The notes below the pieces were generated by a model. The model saw nothing but the letters and a program-made list of their open reading frames with translations, ran no database searches and had not been told where the DNA came from. This document shows positions 6,686-7,828 of a stretch of 7,828 bases of DNA, in pieces. Source of the DNA: an uncultured Granulosicoccus sp. (lineage in GTDB: Bacteria > Pseudomonadota > Gammaproteobacteria > Granulosicoccales > Granulosicoccaceae). The number at the start of each line of letters is the position of its first letter. The first letter of the stretch is position 1. The stretch spans positions 1 through 7,828 of the forward strand of contig CALLPU010000465.1 in assembly GCA_938016235.1 (NCBI GenBank), written 5' to 3'. The translations under genes were made by a program, and so were the position numbers.

Positions 6686-6700
6686 CAGGCGATGCGCCTG
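6686..6700. other. Small perfect stem-loop in the binding-protein/permease spacer
   Basis: CAGGCG at 6686-6691 and CGCCTG at 6695-6700 form a perfect GC-rich 6-bp stem with a 3-base loop. It lies between the large hairpin and the livH start. Such a short stem can arise by chance; with its neighbours it suggests the spacer RNA is structured. Confidence 0.35.
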
Positions 6701-6717
6701 TCGGGCTGATTGCGAGC

Positions 6718-6752
6718 GGTATCTGCCAGCACAGCTCGTGCTGGCAGATACC
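6718..6752 (-). other. Perfect 15-bp intercistronic hairpin between binding-protein gene and livH
   Basis: GGTATCTGCCAGCAC at 6718-6732 is the exact reverse complement of GTGCTGGCAGATACC at 6738-6752, around a 5-base loop. The structure lies 43 bases after the binding-protein stop and about 165 bases before livH on the transcribed strand. No T-run follows the stem on the minus strand, so it is not a standard intrinsic terminator. In periplasmic-binding-protein operons, hairpins at this junction (for example malE-malF) shield the upstream mRNA from 3' exonucleases, so binding protein is made in excess over permease. That role is inferred here. A leaky terminator or processing site is an alternative. 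Confidence 0.75.
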
Positions 6753-6757
6753 TGACG

Positions 6758-6779
6758 GGTGGCCTGTTATCTGGCCACC
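6758..6779 (-). other. Second stem-loop just after the binding-protein stop
   Basis: GGTGGCC at 6758-6764 pairs perfectly with GGCCACC at 6773-6779 around an 8-base loop. It begins 15 bases past the binding-protein stop and is followed at once by the 15-bp hairpin, so the two form a tandem 3'-end structure. No T-tract follows it. Confidence 0.5.
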
Positions 6780-6794
6780 TACAACACCTGGCTA

Positions 6795-7828
6795 CTAGGC
6801 GCCGTTGTTACACGTACCCAAATCACCACCTGCAAACATCGGATGATCAACCGGGTATTCAACCTGTGCTCGTGGAGTCACTTCCACCACTTCCAGAAGG
6901 TCGAATTGTGACGATGGATTTTCTTTACCTGTCACAACCAGTACATCCTTGAAGCACTGGTGATCTTCTGCACGGTATTCAGTAGGACCGTTACCCAGGC
7001 CGTCGAACTTGTGGCCTTCCAGAGCACTGACAACCTGGCAAGGCTCAAAAGTGCCTGCCCGTTCTACAGCGTCTGCATACAGAAGCGTTTGCACATAACA
7101 CGTGTGTGCTGCCTGAGATGGTGGGAAACCGTATTCCTGGCCGAAAGACTTGACGAAGGCCTGGCTGCCCGCATCAGTAAGAGACCAGTGCCAGTTGGTG
7201 GAACCGAAGATGCCTTGAACGTTTTCGCCAGCACCCTGGGCCATCAGGCGAGAGTACAGAGGTACAACGATCTGGAACTCGTTACCATCAACCAGCTTGT
7301 CTTTCAGACCAAACTGGATGGCCTGAGTCAGGGAGTTGATCATGTCCTTACCGTAGTGGTTAAGGATCAACGTATCAGCACCTGAATTCAGAACCGGCGT
7401 GATGTACTGGCTGAAGTCGCCGGCGCCAACAGGCGTCAGCACTTTCTCTACCGTGTTCCAGCCGATGTTTTCAGTAGAGGCCTGAATGGATTCCTGTTGA
7501 GTCCAGCCCCAGTTGTAATCCGCTGTGAGGTGATAGGCGCGTCGTTCGTTGCCGTAAGCATTTTCTAACACGGGACCGAGCGCTGCACCTGACATGTAGG
7601 CATTGAAGAAGTGACGAAAACCATTGGCTCGCTTGTCCTTGCCCGTGGTGTCGTTAGCGTGAGTCAAACCGGCCATGAAGATGATGCCAGCGTCCTGACA
7701 CAGGCTTTGTACCGCAACCGCAACACCAGACGACGCTCCGCCTGTGACCATGACAACGCCATCCTTGTCGATCATGCGCTTGGCAGATGCTCGAGCTGCG
7801 TCACTCTTGGTTTGCGTGTCGCCGGTTA
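6795..7828 (-). CDS. Periplasmic substrate-binding protein of HAAT-family ABC importer (N-terminus cut by window edge)
   Basis: This is the solute receptor of the importer. The frame is open to the right edge of the window, so about 343 residues are visible and the signal peptide and first strands are missing. The visible part starts within TGDTQTKSDAARASAKRM and continues DGVVMVTGGASSGVAVAV, the first-lobe ligand cleft of type I (Leu/Ile/Val-like, Periplasmic_binding_6) proteins. Later blocks are ADYNWGW, then GAGDFSQYITPVLNSGAD in the second lobe, and a C-terminal lobe with HTCYVQTLLYADAVERAG. Five Cys are visible (about 43, 243, 263, 291 and 339), enough for two disulfides in the periplasm. 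The C-terminus is GTCNNGA, closed by tandem TAG TAG stops. As first gene of the transporter set it should be the most expressed. The ligand is unknown: amino acids, amides or related compounds are possible. The family is certain, but I do not assign livJ or urtA. Confidence 0.9.
   Translation of the reverse strand, partial: TGDTQTKSDAARASAKRMIDKDGVVMVTGGASSGVAVAVQSLCQDAGIIFMAGLTHANDTTGKDKRANGFRHFFNAYMSGAALGPVLENAYGNERRAYHLTADYNWGWTQQESIQASTENIGWNTVEKVLTPVGAGDFSQYITPVLNSGADTLILNHYGKDMINSLTQAIQFGLKDKLVDGNEFQIVVPLYSRLMAQGAGENVQGIFGSTNWHWSLTDAGSQAFVKSFGQEYGFPPSQAAHTCYVQTLLYADAVERAGTFEPCQVVSALEGHKFDGLGNGPTEYRAEDHQCFKDVLVVTGKENPSSQFDLLEVVEVTPRAQVEYPVDHPMFAGGDLGTCNNGA

Noticed and set aside
6960..7385. 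Plus-strand 141-codon open frame
   Set aside because: It lies wholly antisense to the substrate-binding protein gene, with no ribosome binding site or family motif.
2864..7828. Assignment as a urea (Urt) transporter
   Set aside because: No urease or urea-linked gene is in view and the binding protein lacks blocks I recognise as UrtA-specific; the substrate is left open.

Overview
This window looks like bacterial chromosome, most likely from a proteobacterium. The gene set, moderate GC, consensus AGGAG ribosome binding sites and short intergenic gaps fit a marine gamma- or alphaproteobacterium, but lineage is an inference and no 16S or other marker is present. Every supported gene lies on the minus strand, so transcription runs from high to low coordinates. 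The many plus-strand open frames are antisense shadows of these genes.

Region 1 (7828 down to 2864) is a complete-looking five-gene operon for an ABC importer of the hydrophobic/branched-chain amino acid (HAAT, Liv-type) family. In transcription order it has a periplasmic substrate-binding protein (5' end cut by the window edge), permease LivH-like, permease LivM-like, ATPase LivG-like and ATPase LivF-like. The four membrane and ATPase genes are tightly coupled: two junctions have the stop codon embedded in the next gene's Shine-Dalgarno sequence (TAGGAG), and one is a 1-base TAATG overlap. The binding-protein gene is set apart from the permeases by a 241-base spacer holding a perfect 15-bp hairpin and several smaller inverted repeats. 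The substrate cannot be read from sequence; amino acids, amides or urea-like compounds are all possible for this family.

Region 2 (2863 to 2525) is non-coding. It contains a 117-bp element with imperfect terminal inverted repeats (GGGTCGG ... CCGACCC) and internal hairpins, resembling a REP/MITE-type repeat. A 12-bp tandem duplication at the livF stop codon lies beside it.

Region 3 (2524 to 1) is a two-gene DNA-repair operon. An SbcD/Mre11-type metallophosphoesterase of the YhaO subgroup is followed, with a 1-base stop/start overlap, by an SbcC/Rad50-like coiled-coil ATPase of the YhaN subgroup, cut off by the window edge after 428 residues. The two products probably form a nuclease-ATPase complex that processes DNA ends.

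I see no phage, insertion sequence with transposase, CRISPR array, tRNA or rRNA. Most of the window is conventional. The features most worth a second look are the two non-coding structured regions and the non-ATG start of the nuclease gene.
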